Assembly: GCA_964242305.1 (NCBI GenBank)
Contig: CAXTBB010000006.1
Coordinates: forward strand, 74,593 to 138,592
DNA length: 64,000 nt
Source of the DNA: DATLGB01 sp964242305
GTDB taxonomy: Bacteria; Actinomycetota; Thermoleophilia; Solirubrobacterales; Solirubrobacteraceae
Reading direction: 5' to 3'
Made by a program: the position numbers and the translations under genes. The notes beneath the pieces were generated by a model. That model did not search any database. It was not told the DNA's origin and saw nothing but the letters and a program-made list of their open reading frames with translations. Shown here piece after piece: positions 1 through 7,759 of the stretch (its first letter is position 1; each line of letters opens with the position of its first letter).

Positions 1-70
1 CTCCGCCGCCGATTCGGCGCGGACCTGGTCGCCTGCCGGTTGCGCCCCCGCTCGGCGTGGGCCATCATTT

Positions 71-517
71 GTGGCGATGCTCGTTCGCGCGGAGCGGGTC
101 GTTCTGATCGCCGCCATGGCGCTGGCGACGCTGAACGTGTTCACCGGCGCGCCGCTGCTCGGTGTCTGGGTCGGCGCCCACGTGGTCGGCGACGACGGCC
201 AGATCACCATGCTCGCCGTGCTGTGCGTGACGGTGGTGATGTTCGCGGCCGCCTACGGGATGATCGTGCTGCTCGGTTGGCTGGGCGCGCAGGACGACCG
301 CATCAGCGGGCGGTCGGCGACGGTGCGCCGGCACACGCCGTGGCTGCGGAGCATGAGCGGCGAGCGCCCGGCGAACATGCCCGGCACGAGGGCGCAGCTC
401 AACGCGCTCGAGTACGTCCTCGTGGGCGGGGTCGTCCTCGCTGTGCTGGCGTTCGAGTGGTGGTTCTTCTTCTTCAAGGCCGGATCGCCCCTCGACGGGC
501 GGTCCGGACGGAGCTGA
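71..517 (+). CDS. Small three-helix membrane protein, function unknown
   Basis: About 148 residues. Three hydrophobic segments are visible at roughly residues 8-38, 46-74 and 112-136, the last ending in an aromatic run (EWWFFFFK). A short polar loop lies between helices 2 and 3. This is an integral membrane protein with no enzymatic motif that I recognise. The frame opens with GTG at 71; an ATG at 77 is equally possible. It converges on rplI, whose stop lies only 6 nt away, so it is not part of the ribosomal operon. I cannot assign a function. Confidence 0.6.
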   Translation: MAMLVRAERVVLIAAMALATLNVFTGAPLLGVWVGAHVVGDDGQITMLAVLCVTVVMFAAAYGMIVLLGWLGAQDDRISGRSATVRRHTPWLRSMSGERPANMPGTRAQLNALEYVLVGGVVLAVLAFEWWFFFFKAGSPLDGRSGRS

Positions 518-523
518 ACGCGG

Positions 524-976
524 CTACTTCTGCTCGGTGACGATGGTCTTGACCGTGGCGGTGACGCCCGGTGCGACCTCGACGGTGACCTGGTGCGTGC
601 CGATGGCCTTGATCGGCTCGTCGAGCTGGATGTGGCGGCGATCGATGCGCAGGCCGCGGGCGTCGCGGATCGCGTTCGAGATGTCCTCCGTCGTGACGGA
701 CCCGAACAGGCGCCCGTCGTCACCGGCCTGGTGGCTGATGGTGAGCACGGTCTTGTTGAGCACCGCGGCGTTGTCGGACGCCTTCTGCTCGGCCTCGGCG
801 ACCGCGCGGTCGGCGGCGGCCTGGCGCTGCCGCGCGGCGACGATCGAGCCCTTGGTGGCGGGCTCGGCGAGCTTGCGCGGGATCAGGAAGTTGCGCAGGT
901 AGCCCTTGGAGACGTCGACGACGGCGCCCTTGCCACCGACGTTCTCGACGTCCTGAAGCAGGATGGCCTGCGGCAT
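524..976 (-). CDS. rplI: 50S ribosomal protein bL9
   Basis: 150 residues, the normal bL9 length. The N-terminal domain starts MPQAILLQDVENVGGKGAVV and contains the family signature around G-x2-V-x4-GY-x-RN-x-L-x-P (residues 13-36). A long charged connecting helix and a C-terminal RNA-binding domain follow. The protein binds 23S rRNA near the L1 stalk and helps keep frame. The ATG at 976 follows the rpsR stop by 2 nt. It is the last gene of the rpsF-ssb-rpsR-rplI series, the order typical for bacteria. Confidence 0.97.
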   Translation of the reverse strand: MPQAILLQDVENVGGKGAVVDVSKGYLRNFLIPRKLAEPATKGSIVAARQRQAAADRAVAEAEQKASDNAAVLNKTVLTISHQAGDDGRLFGSVTTEDISNAIRDARGLRIDRRHIQLDEPIKAIGTHQVTVEVAPGVTATVKTIVTEQK

Positions 977-978
977 CG

Positions 979-1308
979 CTAGCGGTCCCGGTCGCGGTCG
1001 CTGCGACCGCGGCGGCCGTCCTCGCGGTCCCCACCGGCCGACTCGGCCACGTAGGGGAGCAGCGCCAGCTCCCGCGCCCGCTTGACGGCGGTCGCGATCT
1101 GGTTCTGGTGCCGGCGGCACGCGCCCGAGATGCGGCGCGACCGGATCTTGCCGCGATCGGAGATGAACTTGCGCAGCGTGGTGATGTCCTTGTAGTCGAC
1201 GAACTCGACCTTGTCCCGGCAGAAGGGGCACGGCTTGCGCCGACCGGAGCCACCTCTGGAGATCTTCTCGCGCCGACGCGTCGTCGGCTTGCTGCGCTGC
1301 TTTGCCAC
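979..1308 (-). CDS. rpsR: 30S ribosomal protein bS18
   Basis: About 109 residues from a GTG at 1308, preceded by AAGGGTT at a suitable distance; an in-frame ATG at 1332 is the alternative. The core holds CPFC followed by the bS18 RNA-binding stretch (ITTLRKFISDRGKI, RRISGACRRHQ). The four Cys-type positions CPFC and the later C suggest a zinc-containing form. A charged Arg/Asp-rich C-terminal tail, longer than in E. coli, follows. bS18 pairs with bS6 in the small-subunit platform. rplI follows after 2 nt. Confidence 0.96.
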   Translation of the reverse strand: MAKQRSKPTTRRREKISRGGSGRRKPCPFCRDKVEFVDYKDITTLRKFISDRGKIRSRRISGACRRHQNQIATAVKRARELALLPYVAESAGGDREDGRRGRSDRDRDR

Positions 1309-1405
1309 GTTGGAACCCTTCGAAGTCGTCACGAGGGCCGGACGCGGCGCGAGAAGGCGCGCCGAGCGACCGGCTCGGAACGCGCCAGTCTAGCGACCGC
1401 CGCCT

Positions 1406-1423
1406 GGCCTGCTACCGCAGGCC
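1406..1423 (-). promoter_or_regulatory. Strong hairpin between ssb and rpsR
   Basis: GGCCTGC / GCAGGCC arms with a TACC loop form a perfect 7-bp stem inside the 236-nt space between ssb (stop 1545) and rpsR (start 1308). No U-tract follows on either strand. It may be an attenuator, a processing site or a weak terminator in the operon. The rest of this spacer shows no clear ORF. Confidence 0.4.
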
Positions 1424-1544
1424 TCGGCACCCTTCGGGGCGGGCGTGGGACATTGGCAACGAGGGAGGGAGCGGGCGCGCCGGCCAACACGACCCTTCCT
1501 TCAGTGCGGCAGTCCGCGCCGCCGCGACGGCCGCGACCTTGGCC

Positions 1545-2045
1545 CTAGAACGGGATGTCGTCGTCGGCCGGCGCGGGGGTGTGGCCGTTGCTGGGACCGC
1601 CGACCGCGGCGGGGGTGCGCTCGAAGTCGGAGACGTCGGCGGGGACGTCGCTGGACTGCGGGGCGTAGGACTGGTACCCGCCGCCGCCCTGGCCGCCGCC
1701 GCCACCCTCGCCGCTGCTGAGGAACTGCACGGAGTCGGCGATGACGTCGATGGCCTGGCGCTTGTTGCCGTTCTGGTCCTGCCACTCGCGCCACTCCAGC
1801 CGGCCGTCGACCGCGATCGGGCGGCCCTTGCTGAGGAAGCGCTGGCAGTTCTCGCCCTGCGCGCCCCAGACGGTGATGTCGAAGTAGTTGGGCTTGTCGA
1901 CCCACTGGCCGGAGGCGTTGTCCTTGCGGCGGGTGTTGACCGCCAACCGCATGGAGGTGACGGTGGTGGATCCGGCGGCGCGCGTCTCGGGATCACGCGT
2001 GAGGTTGCCGGTCAGGATGACGCGGTTGATGTTGCTGGCAGCCAT
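1545..2045 (-). CDS. ssb: Single-stranded DNA-binding protein
   Basis: 166 residues. The N-terminal OB fold (about 1-112) begins MAASNINRVILTGNLTRDPE and contains the RPIAVDGRLEWREWQDQNGNKR segment region typical of SSB. A Gly/Gln/Pro-rich flexible linker follows, and the acidic tip DDDIPF at the C terminus recruits partner proteins. The ATG at 2045 is preceded by AAGGAG at a good distance. The gene sits between rpsF and rpsR, its usual place. It binds single-stranded DNA during replication and repair. Confidence 0.97.
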   Translation of the reverse strand: MAASNINRVILTGNLTRDPETRAAGSTTVTSMRLAVNTRRKDNASGQWVDKPNYFDITVWGAQGENCQRFLSKGRPIAVDGRLEWREWQDQNGNKRQAIDVIADSVQFLSSGEGGGGGQGGGGYQSYAPQSSDVPADVSDFERTPAAVGGPSNGHTPAPADDDIPF

Positions 2046-2136
2046 CGAAGGCTCCTTTCTAGGGACGGACGGAAGCTTTGTCCGGCAACTCTAGATCTGG
2101 GGTCGGCGGCGAGCCCCCCGAGGTCACGAAGTTGTC

Positions 2137-2169
2137 GCACTCTCCGTACTTAGTCGTGACGGAGGGTGC
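2137..2169 (-). promoter_or_regulatory. Hairpin between rpsF and ssb
   Basis: Arms 2137-2147 and 2159-2169 pair over 11 positions with one imperfect pair (C opposite A on the mRNA-sense minus strand, T opposite G on the plus strand) and an 11-nt loop. It lies in the 139-nt rpsF-ssb spacer, just after rpsF. It may act as partial terminator or attenuator separating rpsF from ssb. No function is shown. Confidence 0.4.
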
Positions 2170-2184
2170 GGTTCTGACGCGGAA

Positions 2185-2556
2185 CTAGTCCTCGTCGGAC
2201 GCTTCGCCGGCGGCAGCGCCGGCGGCGGCCGCACGGAGATCCGGCGGCTCGGGCGTCCCGGGGCGCAGCTTGATCACGCGGAAGCGGTTGACGCCGTCGG
2301 TGATCTTGAGCGTGTGGTCCAGCGCCGAGAGCACGTCGTGCGTGGCGTAGAACTGGATCAGGTGGTAGTCCGCGCTGTCGGTCTTGCGTACCTCGTACGC
2401 GGTCTGACGGACGCCCCAGTCGTGCCGCCCCACCAGCGAGCCGCCGTGCTTGTCGATCAGCGTCTCGACGTCGACGATGATCTTCGTGCGGCGCTCGTCG
2501 TCCGACTCGGGATCGAGCAGGAGCGTGAGGTCGTAGATGGGAGCTTCGCGGGTCAT
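2185..2556 (-). CDS. rpsF: 30S ribosomal protein bS6
   Basis: 123 residues. The family core runs MTREAPIYDLTLLLDPE to the RFRVIKLRPG strand, the classic bS6 ferredoxin-like fold that binds bS18. A non-core, Ala-rich and acidic tail (about residues 107-123, ending EASDED) follows. The ATG at 2556 was chosen because the conserved protein begins there; upstream in-frame sequence is antisense to the divergent gene. It is the first gene of the ribosomal/ssb block. Confidence 0.96.
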   Translation of the reverse strand: MTREAPIYDLTLLLDPESDDERRTKIIVDVETLIDKHGGSLVGRHDWGVRQTAYEVRKTDSADYHLIQFYATHDVLSALDHTLKITDGVNRFRVIKLRPGTPEPPDLRAAAAGAAAGEASDED

Positions 2557-2614
2557 GCGGCGGATCACTGTAGCCACCGTGAGCCGAATCGACGCGCCGG
2601 GACCTAGGACAGAC

Positions 2615-2959
2615 ATGCTCTCACGCGTGCGCTGGACCAACGTCGCGGCCGCCCTCGGGGTGGCCGGAATCCTCGGCCTGGTGGTCGGCTGGCCGCTGCT
2701 GGAACCGAAGCCGGTGAAGGTGCCGCCGCCCGTGGCTGTGGTGCAGACCGCTGCGCCGGTGACGACCACCACGCCCGCGGCGCGACCGGCCCGGACGGTC
2801 CGGCCGAAGCGACGGCGGGTCGCGGCCGCTCCGAAGGTGCAACGGCACCGGGTGAGGAGGAGGAAGGCGCCGGCCGTGGTGACGACTCCGCCGCCGGTGG
2901 TGGCGCCGCCGGTGGTGGCGCCACCACCGGCGCGGGACTTCGGGGGGATCGAGGGCTGA
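2615..2959 (+). CDS. Membrane-anchored proline-rich basic protein
   Basis: 114 residues from ATG 2615, preceded by AGGACAG. One N-terminal transmembrane helix (about residues 8-30) is followed by a low-complexity region rich in Pro, Val, Ala, Arg and Lys, then a PPVV-type repeat and a short C terminus RDFGGIEG. The layout resembles a signal-anchored protein with a disordered extracytoplasmic part. No catalytic motif is visible. It is divergent from rpsF and ends at a clear hairpin shared with the convergent otsA-like gene. Function unknown. Confidence 0.65.
   Translation: MLSRVRWTNVAAALGVAGILGLVVGWPLLEPKPVKVPPPVAVVQTAAPVTTTTPAARPARTVRPKRRRVAAAPKVQRHRVRRRKAPAVVTTPPPVVAPPVVAPPPARDFGGIEG
2907..2932. 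repeat. 26-bp perfect palindrome inside a proline-rich gene
   Basis: Positions 2907-2932 read identically on both strands with the centre between 2919 and 2920. The left half is also the second copy of a 15-nt direct repeat encoding a PPVVA unit. It lies 30 nt before the terminator-like hairpin. Confidence 0.7.
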
Positions 2960-2962
2960 ACC

Positions 2963-3001
2963 GCCACGTCTTCGAACCCTCAGAGGGACCGAAGACGTGG
3001 C
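2963..3001. terminator. Bidirectional terminator-like hairpin
   Basis: A perfect 12-bp stem (2963-2974 with 2990-3001) encloses a 15-nt loop that can itself pair CCCT/AGGG. It lies exactly between the convergent stops at 2959 and 3004. There is no U-tract, as is common in GC-rich genomes. It is one of only two convergent junctions in this window with a hairpin. Confidence 0.7.
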
Positions 3002-3003
3002 GC

Positions 3004-4500
3004 TCAGTCGTGCTCGCCGGCGACGGGCGCCGCGGCGACCTGCCCGGCGTCCTCGCCGCGCGCCTTGCGGCGGATGTCGCGCACCTGCTCGTCGATCCAG
3101 TCGCCCGGGTCGCGCGACACCAGCACCTCCTTCAAAGAGGAGGCCCGCCGGGCGCGCTCCTGCGCCGGCATCTTCAGCGCCGCGTGGATCGAGTCCGCCA
3201 GCTCCTGCACGTCGAACGGGTTGACGGTCAGCGCGAACTCGCCCAGCTCCTCGTGCGCACCCGTGTTCTCGCTCAGAATCGACACCCCGTCGCGCGAGTT
3301 GACCAGCGCCGCCTCCTTGGCCACCAGGTTCATCCCGTCGAACATGGCGTTGACCATGATCACGTCGTAGTGCTTGTAGGACGCGACCGCCTCCTCGAGG
3401 TCGTCGCGCAGCTTCAGGTCGATCGGCATCCAGTCCGTCGTCCCGTGGCGGTGGTTGACGACCGCGACCAGCGCCTCGATGCGCTCGAGGTACTCCGCGT
3501 ACTCGGCCACGTCCGTCCGCGACGGCATCAGCTGCGCGGTGAAGGTGATCCGCTCCAGGTACTCCGGATGCTGCTCGAGGAAGATGTCGAACCCGGTGAA
3601 CCCGCGCAGGATGTTCTTGGAGAGGTCGGCGCGATCGACGCGCAGGATGGAGAAGTCGCGCCGCCGCGCCAGCAGCTTCGTCTCGAACTCGTGCACCCGG
3701 TCGCGCTCCGCCAGCGCGCGGGTGGCCTCGTAGTCGATCGGCAGCGGGTAGGCGCGCACCCACACCTCACGGTCGTCGACGAACACGACGCCCCGGTCCA
3801 TGTCCACCTGCAGCCCCATCAGGTCGACGCAGCACTGCAGGAAGTTGCGCCGGTAGGACTTGGTGTGGAAGCCGATGATGTCGTTGGCCAGCAGGCCCGT
3901 GAAGATCTCCTCGCGGATCCCGGCCGGCAGCACCTTCCACGCGTCCGACTGCGTCCACGGAATGTGGATGAAGTGGTGCAGGAAGACGTCCGGGCGCGCG
4001 CGCCGCACCATCGCCGGCAACGTGTAGAGGTGGTAGTCGTGGACCATCACCACCGGCTCCTCGACGCCGTCGATCTCGTCGAGGACCGCCGTCGCCAGAT
4101 CCTCGTTGACGACGTTGTACCCGAACTCGAACGCCTCGACCTCGTGCCTGCGGATGTCCGGCGCGTTGGACTGGTCCCACAGGTAGTGCTGGATGAACCA
4201 CAGCATCGGGTTCGCGAAGATGTTGTAGAAGCGGTCGTAGGCGTTGGGATCGGACTCGACCAGGCGCACGTTGAACGTCCCGCCGTCAGGCGCGGCGATG
4301 GAGAACGCGCGCCCGTCCTCGGCCCGCGCCTTCTCGGCGTCCTGCTCGGTCATCGTCGAGGCGATCCAGGTCGCCTCCCGGTGCGACGCCAGCCCCGTCA
4401 GAGCGGTGACCAGCCCGCCGCCGCCGCGCTTGACCGACCCGTCTTCCTGATAGGTGACCGGCCCGCGATTGGAGACCAGGACGAGGGGCGGTGCACTCAC
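3004..4500 (-). CDS. otsA: GT20 glycosyltransferase, trehalose-6-phosphate synthase-like
   Basis: About 498 residues from GTG 4500; a TTG at 4509 is the alternative. It starts with LVLVSNRGPV followed by GGGGLVTAL, the N-terminal nucleotide-sugar loop of family GT20. HDYHLYTLPAMVR, FHTKSYRRNF, RADLSKN (Arg and Lys that bind the UDP phosphates), DGMNLVAKEA and SENTGAHEEL follow in order. Known family members join UDP- or GDP-glucose to glucose-6-phosphate. The SKN instead of SKG marks a divergent subgroup, so glucosylglycerol-phosphate or another acceptor cannot be excluded. It lies 10 nt after the HtrA-like gene as last gene of the sensor-regulator unit; no otsB phosphatase is in the window. 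Confidence 0.85.
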   Translation of the reverse strand: MSAPPLVLVSNRGPVTYQEDGSVKRGGGGLVTALTGLASHREATWIASTMTEQDAEKARAEDGRAFSIAAPDGGTFNVRLVESDPNAYDRFYNIFANPMLWFIQHYLWDQSNAPDIRRHEVEAFEFGYNVVNEDLATAVLDEIDGVEEPVVMVHDYHLYTLPAMVRRARPDVFLHHFIHIPWTQSDAWKVLPAGIREEIFTGLLANDIIGFHTKSYRRNFLQCCVDLMGLQVDMDRGVVFVDDREVWVRAYPLPIDYEATRALAERDRVHEFETKLLARRRDFSILRVDRADLSKNILRGFTGFDIFLEQHPEYLERITFTAQLMPSRTDVAEYAEYLERIEALVAVVNHRHGTTDWMPIDLKLRDDLEEAVASYKHYDVIMVNAMFDGMNLVAKEAALVNSRDGVSILSENTGAHEELGEFALTVNPFDVQELADSIHAALKMPAQERARRASSLKEVLVSRDPGDWIDEQVRDIRRKARGEDAGQVAAAPVAGEHD

Positions 4501-4510
4501 GACAACCAAC

Positions 4511-5632
4511 CTACCCCGCGTCGTCGGGACGCTTGGCCAACTTCACCTGAACGGTGCGCTTCTTGCCGCCCCGGTAGACGACGACGGGCACGGTCTCCCC
4601 GGGGGAGAGCCGCGCGACGACCCCGGCGAGCGCGGTGGGCTCGGACACGTCGCGCCCCGCGATGCGGACGATCACGTCCCCGCCGGGGATGACGGACTGG
4701 GCCTGGAAGCGCTCCTCGTCGGCCTCGGACCCGGCCTTGAGCCCGGCGGCCTGCGCGGGACCGTCGTCGGTCACCGTCTGCACCCAGGCGCCCTTCTTGA
4801 CCGCAAGGTCGAACTTCTCGGCCAGCTGCGGGTAGACGTCGACGGTGGAGACGCCGAGGTAGGCGTAGTCCACGTGCCCCTGCTCGCGCAGCTGGGCGAT
4901 GGAGCGCTTGGCCAGGTCGATGGGGACCGCGAAGCCGACGCCGGCGCTCGTGCCGCTCTCGGACTCGATCTGCTGGTTGAGGCCGAGGACGCGGCCGCGC
5001 GCGTCGACCAGCGGTCCGCCCGAGTTGCCCGGGTTGATCGCGGCGTCGGTCTGGATCGCGCCCGCGATGCGGAACTTGGTCAGGGACTGCACGTCGCGAT
5101 CGGTGGCCGACACGATCCCGACCGACATCGACTGGCGCTCGCCGAACGGCGAGCCGATGGCCGCCACGGACGCGCCGACGCGCACCTTGTCGCTGTCGCC
5201 CAGCGGGAGCGGATGGAGGTCGAGGCCGGTGGGGTCGACCTTGATCAGCGCCACGTCGGCGTCCGGGTCGAAGCCCTTGATCCTGGCGGAGACGCGGTTG
5301 CCGTCGGCGAACTCGACGTAGACCTCGTCGACGACCTTCGGGTCCCGCTCGCCCTCCGTGACCACGTGCGCGTTGGTGGCGATCTCCCCGCGGCCGTTGA
5401 GAACGAACCCGGACCCCAAGCCACCGCTCTCGCCGTCCTTGCCCGCGGTGAAGACGGTGACCACGCCGGGGGCCTCGCGGGCGTAGATGCCCTCCGCGTC
5501 GAGCCCGGCCGCGGTGCCTTGGGACTGGACGACCTTGGTGGTCTGCACGGTGGTCGTCTTGGGGGACGAGGACCCGCCCCCGCCGCACCCGGCCACGGCG
5601 ACCACCGCCCCGAACGCGAGCAGGCGCCTCAC
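4511..5632 (-). CDS. HtrA/DegP-like serine protease, lipoprotein
   Basis: 373 residues from GTG 5632. The N terminus has a short signal with a lipobox-like VAGC (Cys16), so the protein is probably lipid-anchored outside the membrane, followed by a Ser/Thr linker. The trypsin-like domain carries His89 (TNAHV), Asp126 region (DPDADVALI) and Ser204 in PGNSGGP. One PDZ domain follows (about 255-370). Such proteases degrade or refold envelope proteins under stress. The start overlaps the kinase stop by 4 nt (GTGA), so translation is coupled. This links the protease to the adjacent two-component system. Confidence 0.93.
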   Translation of the reverse strand: MRRLLAFGAVVAVAGCGGGGSSSPKTTTVQTTKVVQSQGTAAGLDAEGIYAREAPGVVTVFTAGKDGESGGLGSGFVLNGRGEIATNAHVVTEGERDPKVVDEVYVEFADGNRVSARIKGFDPDADVALIKVDPTGLDLHPLPLGDSDKVRVGASVAAIGSPFGERQSMSVGIVSATDRDVQSLTKFRIAGAIQTDAAINPGNSGGPLVDARGRVLGLNQQIESESGTSAGVGFAVPIDLAKRSIAQLREQGHVDYAYLGVSTVDVYPQLAEKFDLAVKKGAWVQTVTDDGPAQAAGLKAGSEADEERFQAQSVIPGGDVIVRIAGRDVSEPTALAGVVARLSPGETVPVVVYRGGKKRTVQVKLAKRPDDAG

Positions 5633-7020
5633 GCCGGCAGCACCAGGGTGAAGGTGGTCGCCCCGGGGCGCGACTTCGCGTCCAGCGACCCCTGCATGCG
5701 CTCGGCCAGCTCGGAGGCGATCGCCAGCCCGAGGCCGGCGCCACGCGTGCCGTCGTCGGCGGCGGTGAAGAAGGGTTCGAAGATGTGGGGCATGGTCTTG
5801 CGCTTGATGCCGAGTCCGGTGTCGGTCACCTCGAGATGCGCTTCCCCGTCTACGCGGGCGGCACTCACCCGGATCGCCGTCCCCGGCGGGGTGTGGACCA
5901 CCGCGTTGTCCATCAGGATGCGCAGGACCTGGGCTACCCGCTCCGGGTCGCATTCCACCTCGACCCCGCCGTTCTCGGTCACGGTGACGGCCGAATCGTG
6001 CTCGGCCAGGGCCGGCGTGAACTCCGCGGCGACCTCGCGGGCGAGCTGGGAGAGGTCGGTGGGCTCGGGCCGCATGACGACCGCGCCCGACCCCAGGCGG
6101 GAGAGATCGAGCAGCTCCGTGGTGAGCTTGGTCAGCCGCTCGACCTGCCCGCGGATCTGCGCGATGAACGAGCGCCGGGTGTCCTCGTCGAGCTCCTCGT
6201 CGGCGAGCAGCTCGAGGAAGCCGCCGAGGGAGAAGATCGGCGTGCGCAGCTCGTGCGACGCGGTGGCGATGAACTGCTCACGCGCGGTCTGCAGCTCGCT
6301 CAGCTGGCGCTGCATCTTGTCGAACGCGGCCGCCAGCCGGCCCAGCTCGTCGTCTGAATCGACCTTGATCCGCGTCGAGAAGTCCCCCGCGGCGACCTGG
6401 TCGGCGGCCCGCTCGAGCCGCCGCACGCGGGCCGTCAGCGCGCGGGCGACCAGGTAGCCGGCGCCCACCGCCAGCACCAGCGCCGTCAACCCGCCGAGCA
6501 GGATCCGCCGCCGGATGAAGGCGACGTTGCGCTCCACCGCCTCGAGGTCGTCGGAGAAGACCGCCACCTTGACCACGGTGCGATCGAGCGACAGCGGGAT
6601 CGCCACCTCGGCGACGCGGCCGCGTCCCGTCGGCTCGGTCCCCTTCACCGTGTTGCCCGAGCGCGCCGCCTGGTCGGCCAGCACCATGCGGCTGTCCGTC
6701 GGCGCCTGCGCCTGCGAGCCCAGCCCGTACGTCAGGCCGCGCCCCTGCGTCCCGCTGGCCACGTCGAGCAGCGTCACCCGCGCGCCCGATCGCGACGCCG
6801 CCGTGTCGACGCGCTCCTGCACGACCTGCGTCGAGAGCCGCGTCCCCACCGTCCCCCGCAGCGGCTCAACGTGGATCTTGGCCGACTCCGCCAGCGACTC
6901 CACCTTCTGGTCGCGCAGCTGCCCGGCCAGGGGCGGGACCACGGTCAGGTAGGAGATGAGGAAGGCGCCGACCGTGATCAGGCCGAAGAGCAGCCCGAGG
7001 CGGTTGCGGAGGCTACGCAA
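5629..7020 (-). CDS. Sensor histidine kinase
   Basis: 463 residues. Two transmembrane helices (about 8-30 and 173-194) flank a sensor region of about 140 residues. HAMP (about 195-245), the dimerisation/phosphoacceptor helix with His256 in SHELRTP, and the ATPase domain follow with N box DNAVVH (372), DTGLGI (400) and GAGLGLA (428). All catalytic motifs look intact. It overlaps the response-regulator stop by 8 nt and the HtrA start by 4 nt. The kinase very likely senses the envelope and phosphorylates the neighbouring OmpR-type regulator. Confidence 0.95.
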   Translation of the reverse strand: MRSLRNRLGLLFGLITVGAFLISYLTVVPPLAGQLRDQKVESLAESAKIHVEPLRGTVGTRLSTQVVQERVDTAASRSGARVTLLDVASGTQGRGLTYGLGSQAQAPTDSRMVLADQAARSGNTVKGTEPTGRGRVAEVAIPLSLDRTVVKVAVFSDDLEAVERNVAFIRRRILLGGLTALVLAVGAGYLVARALTARVRRLERAADQVAAGDFSTRIKVDSDDELGRLAAAFDKMQRQLSELQTAREQFIATASHELRTPIFSLGGFLELLADEELDEDTRRSFIAQIRGQVERLTKLTTELLDLSRLGSGAVVMRPEPTDLSQLAREVAAEFTPALAEHDSAVTVTENGGVEVECDPERVAQVLRILMDNAVVHTPPGTAIRVSAARVDGEAHLEVTDTGLGIKRKTMPHIFEPFFTAADDGTRGAGLGLAIASELAERMQGSLDAKSRPGATTFTLVLPA

Positions 7021-7729
7021 CGTCGCGGAAGCGGTAGCCGACGCCCCGCACCGTGAACAGGTACTCCGGCTCCTTCGCGTCGACCTCGAGCTTCTCGCGC
7101 AGGTGACGGATGTGGACGTCGATGGTGCGGGGATCGCGGTAGGCGGAGTCCCCCCACACGCGCGTGAGCAGCATGTCGCGGGTGAAGACCCGGCCCGGGT
7201 TGCGGGCCAGCGCGCCGAGGATCTCGAACTCCACGAAGGTGATCGGGACCGCGCCGCCGCGAACCTCGACGGTGCGCTTGGCGGGGTCGATGGCCAGGTC
7301 GAGGGTGACGATCGGCGCCTCGTCCGCGGGGTCCGTGCGGGCCAGCGCCGCGCGCCGCAGCGCCGCCTTCACGCGCGAGCGGAACTCGCGCACGGAGAAC
7401 GGCTTGGTGATGTAGTCGTCGGCGCCGAGCTCGAGCCCGAGCACCTTGTCGATCTCCTCCGAGCGCGCCGTGAGCATGATGATCGGGACCGTCTTGCCGT
7501 TGCCGGCCTGCGCGCGCAGGCGCCGGCACACCTCGAGCCCGTCCATCTTGGGCAGCATCAGGTCGAGGACGACGAGGTCGAAGTGCGACTCGGAGAAGCG
7601 GGTCAGCGCGTCGCGCCCGTCGGCGACCGTCACCACGTCGTAGCCGTCGCGTTGCAGCGGGAACGAGAGCAGCGTCTGAATGGGCTGTTCGTCGTCGACG
7701 AGCAGTATGCGGGGGGAGCGGTCTGGCAC
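7013..7729 (-). CDS. OmpR/PhoB-family response regulator
   Basis: 238 residues from GTG 7729. The receiver domain (about 1-122) has the acidic pair VDDE, phosphoacceptor Asp56 in VVLDLMLP, Thr87 and Lys109 (TKPF). A winged-helix DNA-binding domain follows (about 138-236) with the closing RTIDVHIRHLREK and TVRGVGYRF motifs. It is the first gene of the four-gene unit with the kinase, HtrA-like protease and GT20 enzyme, and probably controls that unit among other targets. It is divergent from the M28-like gene at 30 nt. Confidence 0.96.
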   Translation of the reverse strand: MPDRSPRILLVDDEQPIQTLLSFPLQRDGYDVVTVADGRDALTRFSESHFDLVVLDLMLPKMDGLEVCRRLRAQAGNGKTVPIIMLTARSEEIDKVLGLELGADDYITKPFSVREFRSRVKAALRRAALARTDPADEAPIVTLDLAIDPAKRTVEVRGGAVPITFVEFEILGALARNPGRVFTRDMLLTRVWGDSAYRDPRTIDVHIRHLREKLEVDAKEPEYLFTVRGVGYRFRDVA

Positions 7730-7759
7730 CTCTTCTTCCCCTGCGAGGATAGGGACGCC

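Noticed and set aside
1..70. Possible gene end or terminator at the left edge (CGCCG/CGGCG stem near position 7-19)
   Set aside because: A 5-bp stem in 70% GC DNA is expected by chance, and nothing upstream is available.
1309..1544. A small plus-strand gene in the ssb-rpsR spacer
   Set aside because: Open frames there continue antisense into ssb and have no ribosome-binding site or recognisable product.
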